Notes under the pieces: generated by a model
The model's database searches: none
What the model saw: the letters and a program-made list of their open reading frames with translations, nothing else
Told to the model about the DNA's origin: nothing
Position numbers and translations under genes: made by a program
From: Aplectana chamaeleonis
Lineage: Eukaryota > Nematoda > Chromadorea > Rhabditida > Cosmocercidae
Length of the DNA stretch: 64,000 nt
Reading direction: 5' to 3'
Assembly (NCBI GenBank): GCA_029168955.1
Contig: JAPDOI010000020.1
Coordinates: forward strand, 2,534,001-2,598,000
Shown: positions 11,823-25,100 of the stretch, piece by piece
Numbering within the stretch: the first letter of the stretch is position 1
How the letters are laid out: every line of letters begins with the position of its first letter

Positions 11823-12867
11823 GCCTGTTTCAAATCATATTGCTACTTTATCCGTTTCCTGTTTTTTTAATATTCGGTGCTTTTCATTTGTTTTCCTATG
11901 TAACTTAATTATGCAGGCATGACCTGTAATAAACAAATACAAAAACTCCCAGTGGCTGATCTCAGCCTCAAACCTCACTTGAGGGCGATGCTAGCGTTCG
12001 ATGATGCGATAACGCGCTCCACAGCGAATGCGAGGGTTACGGTAGCACAGGATCCCGGCTGCTAAAATCCGCTTTGTGAAGCTTGACAGCGGGGTAAGGA
12101 GTGTAGGGATAATTACAAAAAATACAAAAAAAATAAAGGCTGAATTTTCTCGGGAATTTTCAGTCCCGAAAATTCTGGAAAAAGTCCTCACCTAGGGGGA
12201 GGTTGGAATTGTTGAGGTTTTCTAAAAAAAAATTTGATGACCAGGGCAACGGGAACGTACAGTTAACGGCAACGGAAAGAGGCGATTATGCGGTTGCGCA
12301 CAGGCTATAAAACGGCGAAATTCACATGGTTCCCTACGCGTGCTGGTGCGGAGCGGAGGTTAGAGACAGTGAGAGAGCGCAGGGCATACGGAGGCCCAGG
12401 CGTAGGGCACGCCGCTCGCGCCCCGAATGATGTGAATTTCGACGTTTCATAGAGGGTATCTCCACTAAGCATACTAAAGGTTGCACTAGAATCAACGGCA
12501 AAGTGTAATTTTTTCCGAATTTCGTAGAAAAAACCACGGAAACTTTGAGAAACAATAAGTCTCCCCCCCCCACACACACACATTATCTATACATCTAAAG
12601 TCTTGTATGTATATAGATACACGCGAGGAAGACAAGGAAAAATGAAAATTACGAGAAATTGTAAATAACGGAGGAGAAGTGAAATCACTTCTTCTTCTTC
12701 TTTCCGCGTGTATGGATGGTGGAGACTTAGGGTATATTTACAATGTTTGTGTGAGAGAAAACCTCTCCGCTTTTTAAGGTTACCGATGTTTTTTTCTTCA
12801 GAATTCAGGCAAAAATTACAACTTTGCCGTCGATTATGGGGCAACCTACTGTCCTCTCTGGTTCCGA

Positions 12868-13072
12868 GCCTAGTTTAGTGCGTGCGATTGCGGACTTGCG
12901 TCGTAGGGGCGCGACGCATCACTTTCGTACGAGCTTCCGCGCTCGCCCCTCATCAGCTGGTCGCGTGCATTTTTCTACATTTTCAGAGTTTTTCCTGGTT
13001 CTTTGGTCGGACGAAAGCGATGCGTCACGCCCCACGACGCAAGTCCGCAATTGCACACACTAAATTAGGCCT
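12868..13072. mobile_element. Fold-back MITE
   Basis: AGTTTAGTGCGTGCGATTGC is inverted, with changes, in GCAATTGCACACACTAAATT, and GCGACGCATCACTTTCG in CGAAAGCGATGCGTC. Arms are about 65 bp. Confidence 0.65.
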
Positions 13073-13557
13073 GAAACCAGAGGGTATGCTTAGTGGAAAT
13101 ACGCAACCGTCTAATCGCCTTTTTTTCGGTGCCGTGAACTGTAGCTGCTCCATCGGGGTACGGGACCACGGCCTGCTTGACCCTGGTCCGGACACAATCA
13201 GCTCTGTCTGCAGAAGACTCAGGACATTGTTCGCGTTTTTTTTTCAGTTTGCCGACGGAGATATTCCAACGGGGGCGGGCCTCGAACGAGTTGCACCCCG
13301 CAGTGGTCACGAAAGCTAGTCTTGTGTATCAACCCCTCCAGCAAAGCTTTCAGTGAATTTTTTTCCTTTACTAAGTACTTTCGTTCTCGAAGCGAAATTT
13401 CGGTTCGCAATCGCGGACTACGGCTGTTTTATCACACGACATGTGATAATGTAATGGGTGCGGACCGGGATTTAGCTCCGAGAACGAGCTAGTCTTGTAT
13501 ACTCTGTTCATCTTGAATTGCACAGAACACGGTCCGCCAATAGTCCTCTAATTGGCC

Positions 13558-13718
13558 CGCTAGTACCGTAGTGTACGTCCACGACGCGTTCTCGGCAGAC
13601 CCGGGTGGCAGGGTGGGTGGCCGAGTGACGGCATTGACGAATCGATTGCTCTGCACACCGGGTGCACACTCGGGTCTGCCGAGAGCGCGTCGTGGACGTA
13701 CACTACGGTACTAGCGGG
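13558..13718. mobile_element. Fold-back MITE, near-perfect
   Basis: GCTAGTACCGTAGTGTACGT on the left is the exact reverse complement of ACGTACACTACGGTACTAGC on the right. Complementarity runs through CTCGGCAGACCCG, giving arms of about 45 bp. Confidence 0.75.
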
Positions 13719-14479
13719 TGAACTGGTTTTGTCATATAGACCCATGTTCTTTCTGATCTTGATGAATGCCGTCATTTTCCCTTTATTTTCGCCATCCACA
13801 ATACCCCTGTTCGCGGCGGGACCAGATATGGTTTCTTGGCACGCCTGCTTAATCGATACGCCCTACATATTTGTCATCGCGGTGCCTGTGGCGGCAAAAC
13901 ATTCACTTAAGGTCTATTCATAGTCTGGCGACAAAAGTCGCGCCGCAATGATGGGGAATACAGGGCAGGCATGAAGCTGCGTAGCTGCCCTCTATCTTTC
14001 ATCGGGGCGGCGCGATGTTGCCGCTCGACTATGCAGAGGCCTTTACTATCCGAAAGGGACTGAAGGTTTTCGTCTGCAACGCAAATTTTCGTAACCGGCG
14101 AGTTTTTTTTCATCAAAATATTGTTGAAATCCAAATTCTAACCACTTTCCCGTGCTGAGGTCCTGAAAAACGAATAGGCAGTTAGGACTGAACTTTTTTC
14201 TGACCTATTTCAGCTGTTTTCAAGACGTCCCGTTAGCGCACTTGATCTTTTCTTGAACTAATGCTAGTTGGGAATGGATCGATTAGGCAAAACAGCTCTG
14301 CTTCGTCTTGCTCAAAAGCCCCTTTGGTCAAGAACGCCTCGGTGATAAATATTTTGGCGCATAGCGATCAAAAAGGCGTGCCATGAATCCATTCTTGGTC
14401 CCGCCACGACAAGGGGTACTGTGGATCGAGGCAGGACGAGAAAATTTGGCTGGTACTGGCTTGTCGATCCTAGACCTTT

Positions 14480-15990
14480 AGCTTTTCTGCATATGCCCTT
14501 TTTCTAGTACAGTCACGGAGCTTCGGGAGCGAAAAATATTTTGGCATTGGAGCGCGTTTTCCTACCCGTACCATTTTCTCGATCACTATCGCGCCGTTTC
14601 TATTGATTAGGCCATTGTTATACCTCCAGTCTGTGACCGCGACAGGTTCGCTCATCTGTTACGAATCGTGTCGGGACCCACGCTCTCATCATGAAAAAAG
14701 CTGTCGCAGGAACACTTTGCATGCGCCGGTCGCGTCTGGGGGTCGCAGATGGGTGTTGTACATTCAAATGTAAAACCGTGCCGCAATCGGTCGCTGTCGC
14801 GGGCATCGGTCGCAGTGTGGCGCACTGCGACCGATGCTCGCGAAGGCGACGGAGTAATTTGTCTAGTGCAGGTTTCCTCTGTTTTCCTTCTTTTTTTGTA
14901 GTTCCTTCATTCTTTCCTCTCCTGGAATCTTTACCTTATCCTAAATGTATAAATCTTAAAGCCTGCCTCTTTATAGAGCTAAAACTAAACTGATTTGCTG
15001 TTGATTTCGGGTTATTGATTTGTCTGCAATTGCGCGGCCTATAGCGCGTATAAGGCGTAAGTTGGCGTGATGTATGGAATATCACAACTGGCCCTCAGCG
15101 ACTGCGACGTCTCTCTCCAGTCTGTGACCGCGACAGGCTGGAGTTCCAACCCCTTGGAGAAGATCGGAAAACGTCTGGCACACGCATCAAACTTGGTAAA
15201 AAATCCCTCTAGTGGCAAATTTCGATGTAGAGGCGAATATGTACGTTTATTCAGGTCAAATACAAGAGAAAGTAGCCCCAAGCATATTTCGGAAGCTTCT
15301 AGGTACTTACCTTATCTTGTCGTATAAGTATGCTATAACGAAATCGGCTTTTGAGTATCGCACTGTACTTCTCTGGACCAAATTCCGGTCCGCAGTTGCG
15401 TTTCGACATGCTTTGCGGCCGCACGCGCTCGAGTCAGTGGAGTTTCCAGCGCCAAAGCCGACTCGATGTGGCTTTTTTATATAGTTTTCTCCAATTTTTT
15501 GAGTTTCCAGTTTCCAAAACCCACCTAGAGTCGACAGATCGGCGGCTGCGGCGCTGGAAACTCTTCCAACTCGGAAGCGCGCGTCCGCAAAGCGTGTCGA
15601 GACGTAATTGCGGACCGGAAATCGGCCCAGAGAAGCACAGTATGTATGGTCGCGTTTGCGATGAGGATATTAAGTTCGTATTTGTGCGGAGGTTTCCCCG
15701 ATTTTGGGCCTGGGGATGGAACCCCGGAGTGTGAGAGATTTAGCATCCGAGAACTTCGCACACCTGAAGCTTCAATCCTTAGCACAAAATCGAGGTATTT
15801 TTTACTTCAAAGATTTGCCATTTACCCAAAAGCATTAATCATGCACGTGCAGATCGCGGTTGGCATAGCAAAACCTGCGTCGATTTGAAAGGGACGGGAG
15901 GAAAACACGCTCCAGCGCCAAAATATCTTTCGCTCCCGAAGCTCCGTAACTGTATTCCTTTTTTTCGTCTGTAAAGGCCGTTTTGTTGTT
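14480..15990. repeat. Inverted repeat pair flanking 1.3 kb
   Basis: ACGGAGCTTCGGGAGCGAAA (about 14515) is inverted as TTTCGCTCCCGAAGCTCCGT (about 15930), with flanking similarity of about 90 bp. A family C MITE lies between. It may be an element end pair. Confidence 0.5.
15361..15641. mobile_element. Fold-back MITE family C, copy 2
   Basis: Same architecture as 6908-7189: the outer CTGTACTTCTCTGGACCAAA pairs with the inverted TCGGCCCAGAGAAGCACAG, and the interior TCCAGTTTCCAAAACCCACC is shared. Confidence 0.8.
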
Positions 15991-16019
15991 TTACGGACTC
16001 AAAATGTAGAAAATCATAC

Positions 16020-16026
16020 TTTTCAG
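16020..16026 (+). promoter_or_regulatory. Probable spliced-leader or 5' UTR acceptor of the R3H gene
   Basis: TTTTCAG lies 10 bases before the ATG at 16037. An acceptor this close to a start codon, with no upstream coding exon visible in frame, is the usual sign of nematode trans-splicing. A cis-spliced 5' UTR exon remains possible, and so does a coding exon upstream, because the frame is open back to the acceptor. Confidence 0.55.
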
Positions 16027-16036
16027 GGTCAAGAGC

Positions 16037-16109
16037 ATGGTGTCAGTAATACACGGTGAAGTGGGCACCGTGCTGAACGCCAATCGGAATATGATCTCTT
16101 GCTCTGTTG
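16037..16109 (+). CDS. R3H gene exon 1 (start codon)
   Basis: Begins MVSVIHGEVG and ends with one base of a split codon before the donor GTACGT. It joins in phase to 16287. The ATG is the first in frame after the TTTTCAG acceptor. Confidence 0.6.
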
Positions 16110-19100
16110 GTACGTTTACTTTGTTTCTGTTCAGATAAAGGAGTCATTTGCATTGAACTATGGTGCGCTGAAACTTTCGATCGATAGTCGTGTGGGTGGG
16201 TGCGTGCGGTTGCGTTCGGCTTACTGTTCCATTGACATAGGCTGTACGTCTAAGTCTAAGTATGCATTTTCAATTTCTTTTCTCAGAAGACACCACAAAG
16301 GAGGCAGAAACCACCACCACGACAACTAGTTCTCCACAGACGACCGACTCGATCAGTGCTGACAGCTGTGAAGGGCCATCAGGAGTCAACGAACCTACTC
16401 AGGACACAGATGATCCGAACATGCGGCCACAGTGCAGTTAGTTTTCCCTCGCGGTTGTTTCCCTCTACAGGTGTAAGGCGGCTTCATCACAGTGCTCACC
16501 GGCGTGCGTACGCGTCGCGGTCCCGTGAGTGTCGCGCGCGCAGCGAGCGCGATTAACCCAACATCGCGTGTTATGGTCTTCAGCACATCATACGAGAAAA
16601 CGGCTGTCGTTAGTGACATTTAATGAACGCAGAAAAGGCAATAGTGCTACAAAATATGCCAAGCCACTAGATTCCACCCAAATCGCGGGGATGTCGCGTT
16701 GCCGACCATATTGCCGCGCGTGAGGGGTCGTTTATACTTCCGCCGCGCAGAGAGATGCAATACAACCATATCGATCAATCGGCGTCGCTAATCGATATGG
16801 CTGTATTGCATCTCGCCGCGCCGCGACGGAAGTATAAACGACCCCTGACGCTCACCGACCGCGACACAGCGGGTTTGGATGAGCAATTTCCGTGTGGCGG
16901 GTGTACTTCGACCCCTCTCGTTGACCAAATTGTTATAAAAATTTGAAAAGTTTCTACGACTCCCCTTGACAAGTAAACATTAATTTTGTATACAGCACAC
17001 AGATTAGCCCCTTGAATAGAAATTTTGACTGATTCTAATTCTTTGCCCAAACTACCGTATACCCATCGTAACGTAGAATTTCGTCACAACCCCGGAAGAC
17101 ACAACTATTCTCGTGCTGCAATCTTATTTATCAGAGGGCGACTATTACTACCTCATTTTAGCTTGCCCAGTGGTTTGGAGGAAAAACCTTTTTCTCCAAA
17201 CCACTGGGTAAGCTTCCACAAGCCCCCCTCCAAATTTTTTCTTTTTCTTCAGAATTTCTCCAAAATTTTCGCGATCACCGTTGCGCCAAGTCGTAACCGT
17301 GCTCAGCCCTGGGTCTAAGCCAGTCTTGAGAGACACCTTAAATTTGAATTTCTTCGACGGAGAACAGATGGTCTTAGGAATCCACTCAAATATTCTTGTT
17401 TAGAGGCTCATAGAGGAAGCGGGCTTTTAATAAATTGCTGAAGACGCTACACCCGATGCGTTCTCCCCAGCGAGTGAACTAAAGGGATCTGCAGAGTTGC
17501 AGCGAACGGCGTGTGGTCGCCGAGCGTCTTGACGCGACGACAAAATTGTTTTTAAACATTATCGTCGCGGCATCGGTTGCCGCTCGCTGGCAGTGACACA
17601 GGACCGTCGCGGCTTCAAACTGCCCCCTCGTTGCCCTTCACGCCGCGTTGGTCGCTCCCGTCGTCAAACGTAATCGATATTGCATCACTGAGCGGTGTAA
17701 GTCGTGGCGAGCAACGCCTTGACGTGAACTCTGCAGGCCCGTCAACGCTACGGCGTTCGCGCTTAGGCGGTGTTCAGAGTTCATTCGCGACGCGACGCTA
17801 TAATCAGCCTACGTATCGATCAAGCGACGTCGCGTCGCGTCATCGCTAGGGGCTCACAGTGAAGTGGCGCGATACATCGGATTTGACGCGCAAATGATGA
17901 TAGCTTTGCATCCATCGCGTCGCGTTGCATTGCAAAGCGACGCGATGGTCGTCGCGCGAAAGCACGCTCGTTCCTTATTTTCTTCGGGTTTTTCTCATTA
18001 ACACAACCAGACCTCACATTGAAAACATTAAAATGAGCACACTTAAGACCGCTTGCTTTCAAACAAACATGAAAGAACTGGTATTAACTCCACTAAAAAA
18101 TAGCTGTTGCTTGTTTACGCGACATTGCGTAGGTAGCGTCGGCGTGGATCCGGAAGAGACTTTGCGTTCACTGTTGAAGGTTGGCGCGAACTCGGTGCAC
18201 CTATGTTATGGCATAGGGCACCGGGTTTGCGCCAGCCTGCAACGGTGAACGCAAAGTCTTCCGGATCCATGCCCACGCTACGTAATCGCCCAGCGTCACA
18301 CCTGAATTCCTCGCTCCGCGAAAACTGAACGCCTCCTTACGTCCTATAATCACTATAGTACAACGGATTATGGCATCATACTGTCAGCAGGGATAGCATT
18401 GATACTTTGCGTTCCTTATGGTGTTTTGGCGTAAACTCGGTGCACATATGCTATAACATATGCGCACCGAGTTTGCGTCAACACATTATAGAGAACGCAA
18501 TGTATCAGTGCGACCCGTGTCGACTGTACAAGGCGCTGTTTTTTTCATAGGCTAGAGATAGAAGATTATCTCCCGTTCCGTTTGGGGGCCGCTTTGGTAA
18601 AGACGATATTAATTTATTTTAGTTTTCCTCATACAGTTGGCATGGATTCTAGTCCCCTTTGAAGGTTGGCCCAAACTCGGTGCACCTTTGTTATAGCGTA
18701 TGACACCGAGTTTGCGCCAAACTTCAATAGTGAACGCAAAGTATAACTTGGATCCATGCCGACTATACATGATTTCCGTCTGATGTTGTTGAGCCGTAAA
18801 AATGCTCTCATTTATAGGTAGGCAGGAGCCGATAGCCAATGAGACCACCCAATCGGAACTGAAAACTAAACCAACAGGTGTGTTTACGATTTTATCTGTG
18901 CATTTCAATGTTTTCGCGTGTGGTTGAATAGGCGTCGTTTATACTTCCGCCGCCGAGCGGTGCGGCACATGCAATCCAATAATAATAATTTCGTGACAGG
19001 GTACAAACAATACTATAGGATTGCATATTGCCGCACGGCTCGGCGGTCGAAGTATAAACGACCCCATTTTCTTTTTTTTTTTTGAGCGCGCGTTTCCTCA

Positions 19101-22100
19101 TCGAGGATCTTGCTCTGAACTTTTTCTGAATGTCCCCCCCCCCTCTCAATATGTTGTCCGTGTGAGTTCTGAGTGGCTTTGATGTGCTTTTTTTAGTTTC
19201 CCTCGCATGGCTGGCTTTTCTTAGTTTAGTTTTCTTGTTGATCGATTCCACAGCTCAAAATGCGTAGCTGGCCTGTCATCACTGCGGCGCCCCTTATAGC
19301 GGGGATCCACGTCGCCGTGAGCTGTGGATTCGATCGAGAAGTGGTTTAGTTATTCCTTAGTTCGCTGCTTGAGCTTCGCTTTTTTGTTTCTAGACAGTAG
19401 TATACAACGTTCGCTCACCAGCAGAGGAGGGACTCCTGATTCTTCAGGTTAGCGGATCACCGTGATTATTTTCTTCCCTTGCTGTACTTGTCGTAGCTAA
19501 GCTTTGGTGACTGCGCTAGAAGGTACAAAAGAGGGCGTGGCTAGTCGAATTCTTTTCCGAACGAGTCCTGAATTGTTTTTTTTTCTAAGTTTCGGAAAGA
19601 ATAGGATTTTTCTCGAGTTTTGAGCTCGTTTGGCCACGCCCATCCAATGCCTTCTACGCGATGAACACCTCACGCCAGGACACCTGAAGCTCGCCGGTAA
19701 CCACATTTGAAATTAGAAATGTAGAGGAAGTCCTGGATTGAAGTGTGAGTCCGTGCTTCAGCCTCACAAGTTCTCACCCGCATGTTTTGAAAAGGTTCTC
19801 AACGAGGTACCAACGGAATGCCGTCATCTGCGCTTCTGCCTGACTTGAGTACGTCACCTACAAAGTTTCGTCGGCCGAACTTCTCCTACGCTTCCGCAGG
19901 TATAATGCTTTGTGGTGTTCTATGTTACATATCCTAGCATCTACCTAGTTTTGCTTTTTGTGGTGAACCTGCGCACTGTAAGGCCTGTCAGATTGAGAAT
20001 ATCCGGCAAAGCGGCCGGCGTGCGTGTCGAGCTGCTGTCGTAAAGGCTTTCTTGGACGAGCTCTTTGACGGCTGCCAACAGCTGACTGTTGCGTTATCCA
20101 TTATTCATTTGATAATCCTGCTATTCGATTCACAGGTCTGGAAACGACGGCCGCTTGACACGCACCCGACCGCATGAACGGTGTTGCGCTTTTTGTTAGA
20201 CCGTTTATATTGTGACTTGGTATGAACAGCTTTGTCGCCTGCGACATCGCAGTAGGTTATCTTAAGAAATCCCTTGCATATCTTAAGCAAATGGAACCAT
20301 CCAGATCGGAGGTGGCAGAAGATCTTGATGCGACAGCAAGTTGCCATATAAGGTTGCAGCTAGCTGTCCGCCTCGCTCCTCTGTAGTAACTCAGGGGATG
20401 CCTTCGAATCTGCAGGGTGTCAACCCAGTACTAGTCATGGGAGGTTATGAAGGATGGTCAACGTGAACCTAGGGTTCCTTTAATGATACTCCCGAGATCA
20501 GGGTTGAGCAGGGTTGCGACTCGGCGCAATGGGGGACACAATGATTTTGGAAGACTTTTGAAAAATAAAATGGGAAGTTTCGGTGTCTCGTAATTTTTTC
20601 AAAGATCATACGTGACTTTACTCAAAAACCCTTGGTAATCTAAAATAGGGAGGACAATTTTTAAAAAAAAAGGTAGAACAATTTTCAATATCGGGGAGGG
20701 TCGTAGCCGCGACGGCCTGCTTAACCCTGTCCGAAGTTACAGTAAGCCACGGTTTTCTGATCGATTGATGTAGGATTACACTAGGGCCAGCAGGGTGTTG
20801 TGACCGATCTCAATGGAGCTCCGGCCCCTCTTCCCTTGGTAAGTTAATATTTCGAAGAATGTCCAAAACTGTTACGAACTCCCCTTCTTGGTGGAAATTC
20901 AGGCCAAAAATTATGCGATCCCCTTCACAGTTTAACGGATCCCTCTTTTGGTGGGCTACTCACTGAAACTCACGGCTCATCCGCGGCGGCAAATCAATAA
21001 TACGGACGGTCCGCGGCACCTGCAGGACGATCCGCGGCGGTTCTTTGAAGCGATCAGACGGTCCGCGGCAATACCTGGACGGTCCGAGGCGCATTCCCGG
21101 CGTCTTACCGACTTCGGTGACGGATCATCCGGTCTTCGGCCGCGCACCGGCCATGAGTTTCACTGAGTAGATTCTTTACGACCCTCCCAGGCACCCCCGT
21201 TGTGCCTGAGTGTACCCCCACTGTACTGGATCTCGTTTTAGCGTAGTTCGAAGTGAGCGAAACGAAGGTCTTTACGAGAATGCTTTTGCTTGTAGCAGTT
21301 GGAATGTGTCTTCTGCTCGAATCCCACAATTTTAGAAATTTGAAACGACAGTTTGATCTCAACTTTTCCGCTCAAGCATTGTTATGGGGGTTCTGAGATG
21401 CTGAACACGACTATGATGATTGTTTCTGTTTTTCGGACGACTCCGGAAGGTGAGATTAGAAAAAATGGTATTATGACTATCGTAACTAGCATTGTGGTAT
21501 TTAAACCTGAAAATGGACCTCATGATTGTGTTCAGCACCCTTAATACCTCCTGAACAAAATTGAGCGAAATCTGTGTAAAGCAGAAAAATTTAAATTTTT
21601 AAGTCCTTTTATCGTTGGAGCTTGAGCTTGCAGCTTTTTTAAGGTCGACGTTTGTGCGAAGGGCATTTACACTTTTTTACTATCAGTAGCAAGGGCATAC
21701 TCGCAAGATACGGTCGGCATGGATTCTAGGGATACTTAGCGTTCCCTGTCGAAGGTTGGCGCAAACTCGGTGCCATATGCTACAACATAGGTGCACCGAG
21801 TTTGCGCCAACCTTTAATGGGGAGTGCAAAATATCGTTAGGATCCATGCTAACTGTACTTCGTTCCGCTAACTTTGGATTACGCTGAAATCGTTACCCTT
21901 GCTCAGACATTCGCCGGGTTCGATCCCAGCTCGAACGGGGTCCATCCCGAGATTTCTGTTGGGTCGGACCCTTTAGAATTGTTCCTCCTCGTAGTCCCAA
22001 GTGAGAAGACATGGGCGAAGAATAAATTTTACTTCTCTCTCACGTCGTCTCAGTTGGAAGAAGTGAGGTGCGAAAACGGAAAGGGGTTCGACCCGACAGA

Positions 22101-25100
22101 AATCTGCATTGAGTTTCTGAGTGATCAGGAGATTATCAGGGGTGCTTACCAAGGGTTCTACTTCTGCTTTCTCCAGCTTCACGAACAACTACAGGTTTCG
22201 GTCCACTAGAAGATTACTGTAAGTGTACAGTAGAAGTTGAAATTTTGCTGGAAAGTCTCAGGTATTTTTACCCCAAAAGCTTCCTGATTTCATGAAGATT
22301 ACGGCAGAGTTCGATATCCTAGAAGACTACTATATCGTCGGCACGGATCGCACTGATACTTTGCGCTCACTATTTTATGTGGACGCAAACTCGGTGCGCG
22401 TATGTTATAGCATATGCGCACCGAGTTTGTGCCAACACACAAAAAGACAAATACAAATTTGGCGGACTTTTGTCGAAGTCTGTGCCCCTGAAGGCAGGCG
22501 TCCCACAAGGAGGAGTTTTATCTCCCAGCCTGTTTTCTTTGTATTTGGCTGATGTGCCGAAGCCGTCACCAAACAAACACTTATGTCTATATGCGGATGA
22601 CATCAATATTATTTGTACTGACCCTGTCATCGATCGTGCCACTGCTGAGATGAATAAATACCTCGTCAGTCTGGCTAAGTTCCTGGAATCGAAGCAGCTA
22701 AAGGTCTCTCCAACCAAGTCCAGCGTTACTTTGTGCACTACAGCGACTGCCGAACACAAGCTGCATCCCAAGGTTCTTTGGGAAGGAAATATGCTGCCTT
22801 TATCAAAACACCCTCGACTACTCGGTGTATTCCTGGACCCGTCAGTACGTTTTCATGAAAATACACGGATTCGAGCTGCTGCTGCCAACACACGTAACAA
22901 CATCCTACGTTGGCTAGCAGGCAGTACATGGGGTAGCTCTAAGGAAATCCTGCGAACCACCTACAGGGCAATGGTGCAGCCGTTCTGGAATATGGAGCCA
23001 ATATGGTCAAGACACCTGTCGGAAGCCTCTTGGAGCAAACTTCAGCGTGCACAGAACACTGCTCTGCGCGTGATCACTGGATGCCCTCGATCCACAGCAG
23101 TATCTCATCTACATCAAGAGTGTTCGCTGCTTCCTGTAAAGCAGCATTGCCAACTCCAGTCGCAACAGTTCCATGTTGGCATTGTGAGGAATTCCACACA
23201 CCATAATTCCCCCTACTGTCATCTGGTCCCCATTTCCGACATATACGCTCGCCACTTCATGCTGCAGTCTCTGTCTTGGATCGTCAACGTCGGAGCTCAA
23301 TCGCGTCAGATTACTGCAAATGGAGCACAGCCGATTCGTCAGAGAATACCTTCCCAGAGCTCCCCTAAATCCAATTCTTGGTGAAGTGTCTTCTCCGATC
23401 GATGACAGCGAAACGGACTTATCCAGACGTACACGCGTCATCCTGGCAGGTCTACGTTGTGAACACTCCTCATACCTCAAGGCCTTCGTCCATAAGGTCG
23501 ACTCGTCGATCCCTTACGAATGTCCCGACTGCCACAACCCAGGGCACGATTCATTTCATTTATTTTCATGTCCTGCGAGGCCGACTTCTCTAACAGTTAT
23601 GGATATGTGGAAGAACCCGTGCGATGTGGCTGCCTTTTCACTTCTATGAGGCGAAGCTCTGTTGTGGCCGATAAGAAGAAGAAGAAGACACAATAAGGAA
23701 GGCAAAGTATCAGTGCGGCCCGTGCCGGCTGTATATGTGTATGGTAGGTGGGCCGGTGCTTGTAATGTTCCAGAACTCACCAAGGGGAGCGTTTAAGGGG
23801 GATGACAAAGACTTCAGCGTTATATTCCCAGTTTGAGTAAGGTTACCACGTGCTTCATTCATCGATGATTATTGTAGGTACTGTGAGGTTGGTTAATAGA
23901 TTTCTGACATGATGATGAAATTCTTTAGGGAGTTCTCTGTTCATAAATAACTGTTCTAGTTTTCAGTTGCGCGAAATAACCCCACGACTAGCACAGTTTC
24001 TAAGGAAGGAAATACGCCCATAATCATAGTTAACAACTCGGACTCCTTGGAGCAGTCCGTGCCAACATCCTCATCAACATCATCTAATTCACGGAAAAAA
24101 CTTTCAAAGCAACTGACTGTAGACGAGGTGAGCTGCGTCCACCAGGGACGAATTTTACAGTTTTCACTCCGAATGGCAAATTTCGTTGCACCCGCAGCGC
24201 GTGGCGTGCGTGCGTTTCTTGTGCGCTTTGTTTAGGACGGGCTTTGACTGAAGAATTGCGTTTTTAGTCTTGGCCGTGCATCTTTGTCGGTTCGTTGGAC
24301 GACGACTATTTCTTTGAACATACTTCTACTTCCACTCTGTTCTCCGAACTGAAGGCTAGCGTATTTTGTGAGGTGTGCGAAGTGTGTTTTCTGAGTAAAT
24401 GTTATAGAGGTTATATTATGATATTTTACAGCCTACCACAAAAACCACAACCGATCTCACATCACCCGACGAGCCCAAAGAGGGGGCTGAAGCTCTTCCA
24501 TCAAGTAACTCCCTATCACCTTCAGATAACCCACCATGTAACCAAACAACCACTACGAATCCTGAAGCTTTTGCTGAAGAGCCAGTTGAGGTTTGTTTCT
24601 GAGGATACGTGCTCATGAGGAAGATCGCCTCCGCAGATTTTATCTGATTCATTTAAGCCGATTCTTGAAGATGTAGACGAAAAGCCGGAAAAGGTCATCC
24701 CGCCAGATGATTCCTCCGTTATGGTATGTGTTAAACTTGCAAAATAAATTCAGTTGGGCGCACTGTTTGCATCGTTCATACTTCCGCAGCCAAGTGCGAT
24801 TGCATTGTATCAATTGCCCGGCTCGGCACTATCGATATTGTTGGGTTAGACTTTACCGCACCGCTATGCGGCGAAAGAATGAGCGACGCGCTGCGTTCAA
24901 ATTTACCATCAGACCCACTACGGCAGGATCGATATGACTGGTTCGCGCATCGCCTCGCTGCTCCGCTATGGCAGTGTGTTGGCCTCTGCAGAGTTGCACC
25001 GCGGCGGGTCTCGCTGCTGCAAAGCAACGGTGACATGTCTGCCGGAAACGGCGACGCAGTAGCCTCGCAAAATGTTTCCGCCGCCGCTACAGCTGCGAAT

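Larger units (their letters stand above)
10322..12083. mobile_element. Composite element bounded by 140-bp inverted arms
   Basis: 10328-10462 is inverted at 11943-12082 (CACTGGGAGT against ACTCCCAGTG; GCGCGTTATCG against CGATAACGCGC). The interior holds a family B MITE, a small fold-back and a LINE tail. It may be one element or a nest of insertions. Confidence 0.55.

Noticed and set aside
21874..22209. A 111-codon plus-strand open frame
   Set aside because: It overlaps an inverted repeat (GATTTCTGTTGGGTCGGACC facing GGTTCGACCCGACAGAAATC), so openness follows from repeat structure. No family motif seen.
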